From: Corynebacterium urealyticum DSM 7109
GTDB lineage: Bacteria; Actinomycetota; Actinomycetes; Mycobacteriales; Mycobacteriaceae
NCBI RefSeq assembly: GCF_000069945.1
Contig: NC_010545.1
Span: forward strand, 1,364,001 to 1,428,000
DNA length: 64,000 bases
Direction: 5' to 3'
Shown: positions 63,880 through 64,000 of the stretch, in pieces
Numbering within the stretch: position 1 is the first letter of the stretch
How the letters are laid out: each line of letters starts with the position of its first letter
Position numbers and translations under genes: made by a program
The notes under the pieces: model-generated
What the model was told of the DNA's origin: nothing
What the model saw: the letters and a program-made list of their open reading frames with translations, nothing else
The model's database searches: none

Positions 63880-64000
63880 TTATCGAGCCTCCAGCATGAG
63901 CCGTGGTGCCTTCGGAGAAGGCGGAACGTTGTAGTGATCCATCAACCAGGATGCAATGTTGTGGAAGGTCGGCGCAGCCGAGCCCCCGCCGCCACCGCCT
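63880..64000 (-). CDS. ftsI: Penicillin-binding protein FtsI, C-terminal end (partial)
   Basis: The last 40 codons of a gene that continues beyond the window. Position before murE and the segment APTFHNIASWLMDHYNVPPSPKAP, which aligns with the C-terminal end of actinobacterial FtsI transpeptidases, support the call. A run of at least six glycines precedes it. Confidence 0.8.
   Translation of the reverse strand, partial: GGGGGGSAAPTFHNIASWLMDHYNVPPSPKAPRLMLEAR

Noticed and set aside
1..64000. Search by eye for CRISPR arrays, insertion sequences, prophage genes, tRNA and rRNA genes
   Set aside because: No repeat-spacer arrays, transposase or integrase motifs, or tRNA-like cloverleaf sequences were recognised. 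A tRNA scan would be needed to exclude a tRNA fully.

Overview
The window is a gene-dense, GC-rich chromosomal segment from an actinobacterium of the Corynebacteriales, most likely the genus Corynebacterium. The evidence is a dcw cluster ending ftsZ-pgeF-yggS-sepF-yggT-divIVA, a Wag31-type DivIVA, a GT87 mannosyltransferase, a DUF4921-type protein, and a his-trp-lgt-pyk order that matches the mycobacterial arrangement. I see no prophage, insertion sequence, CRISPR array, rRNA or tRNA gene. Most of the content is core metabolism and cell-envelope machinery, so the interest lies mainly in gene structure, regulation and a few unknown small proteins.

Layout. 1-10.8 kb holds the end of feoB with a FeoC-like partner, a TauE/SafE exporter, an ogt-glsA-GT87 operon, a three-gene polar amino-acid ABC importer, two unknown genes (one DUF4921-like) and an M20 amidohydrolase. 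10.9-26.6 kb, all on the minus strand, is a long histidine/tryptophan run: hisD-hisC-hisB-MFS-hisH-hisA-IMPase-hisF-hisI-trpE-membrane protein-trpC-trpB-trpA-lgt-pyk. No trpG, trpD or trpF lies here, TrpC is a stand-alone enzyme, and HisA carries the residues expected of bifunctional PriA. 26.7-33.4 kb is a mosaic of short transcription units: an unknown 515-residue protein, a membrane protein, a lipoprotein with a long charged helix, a BRCT protein, a RelA/SpoT-type synthetase, an S4 protein and a YigZ protein. 33.4-44.3 kb carries dnaE, a fold-III PLP enzyme, rarD, rluD, lspA, two lipoproteins and dinB. 44.3-64 kb carries ileS behind a T-box, a 54-residue membrane protein, divIVA and the dcw cluster back to the 3' end of ftsI.

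Two patterns run through the window. First, about a dozen genes have a TAnnnT-like -10 box only 7-8 nt before the start codon and no Shine-Dalgarno sequence, which is the signature of leaderless mRNAs; this also decides several start codons. Second, dcw and his/trp genes are tightly packed with 1-14 nt overlaps, suggesting translational coupling.

The most notable single observation is pyk. A leaderless promoter points to a GTG at 12320 and a canonical N-terminus, but a run of six A residues puts that start out of frame with the rest of the gene. This is either a sequencing indel, a slippage-controlled gene, or a real start-site change. Other candidates are the ileS T-box with an SD-sequestering hairpin, the likely PriA-type HisA, a perfect 17-bp palindrome upstream of ftsZ and 11-residue repeats in DivIVA.
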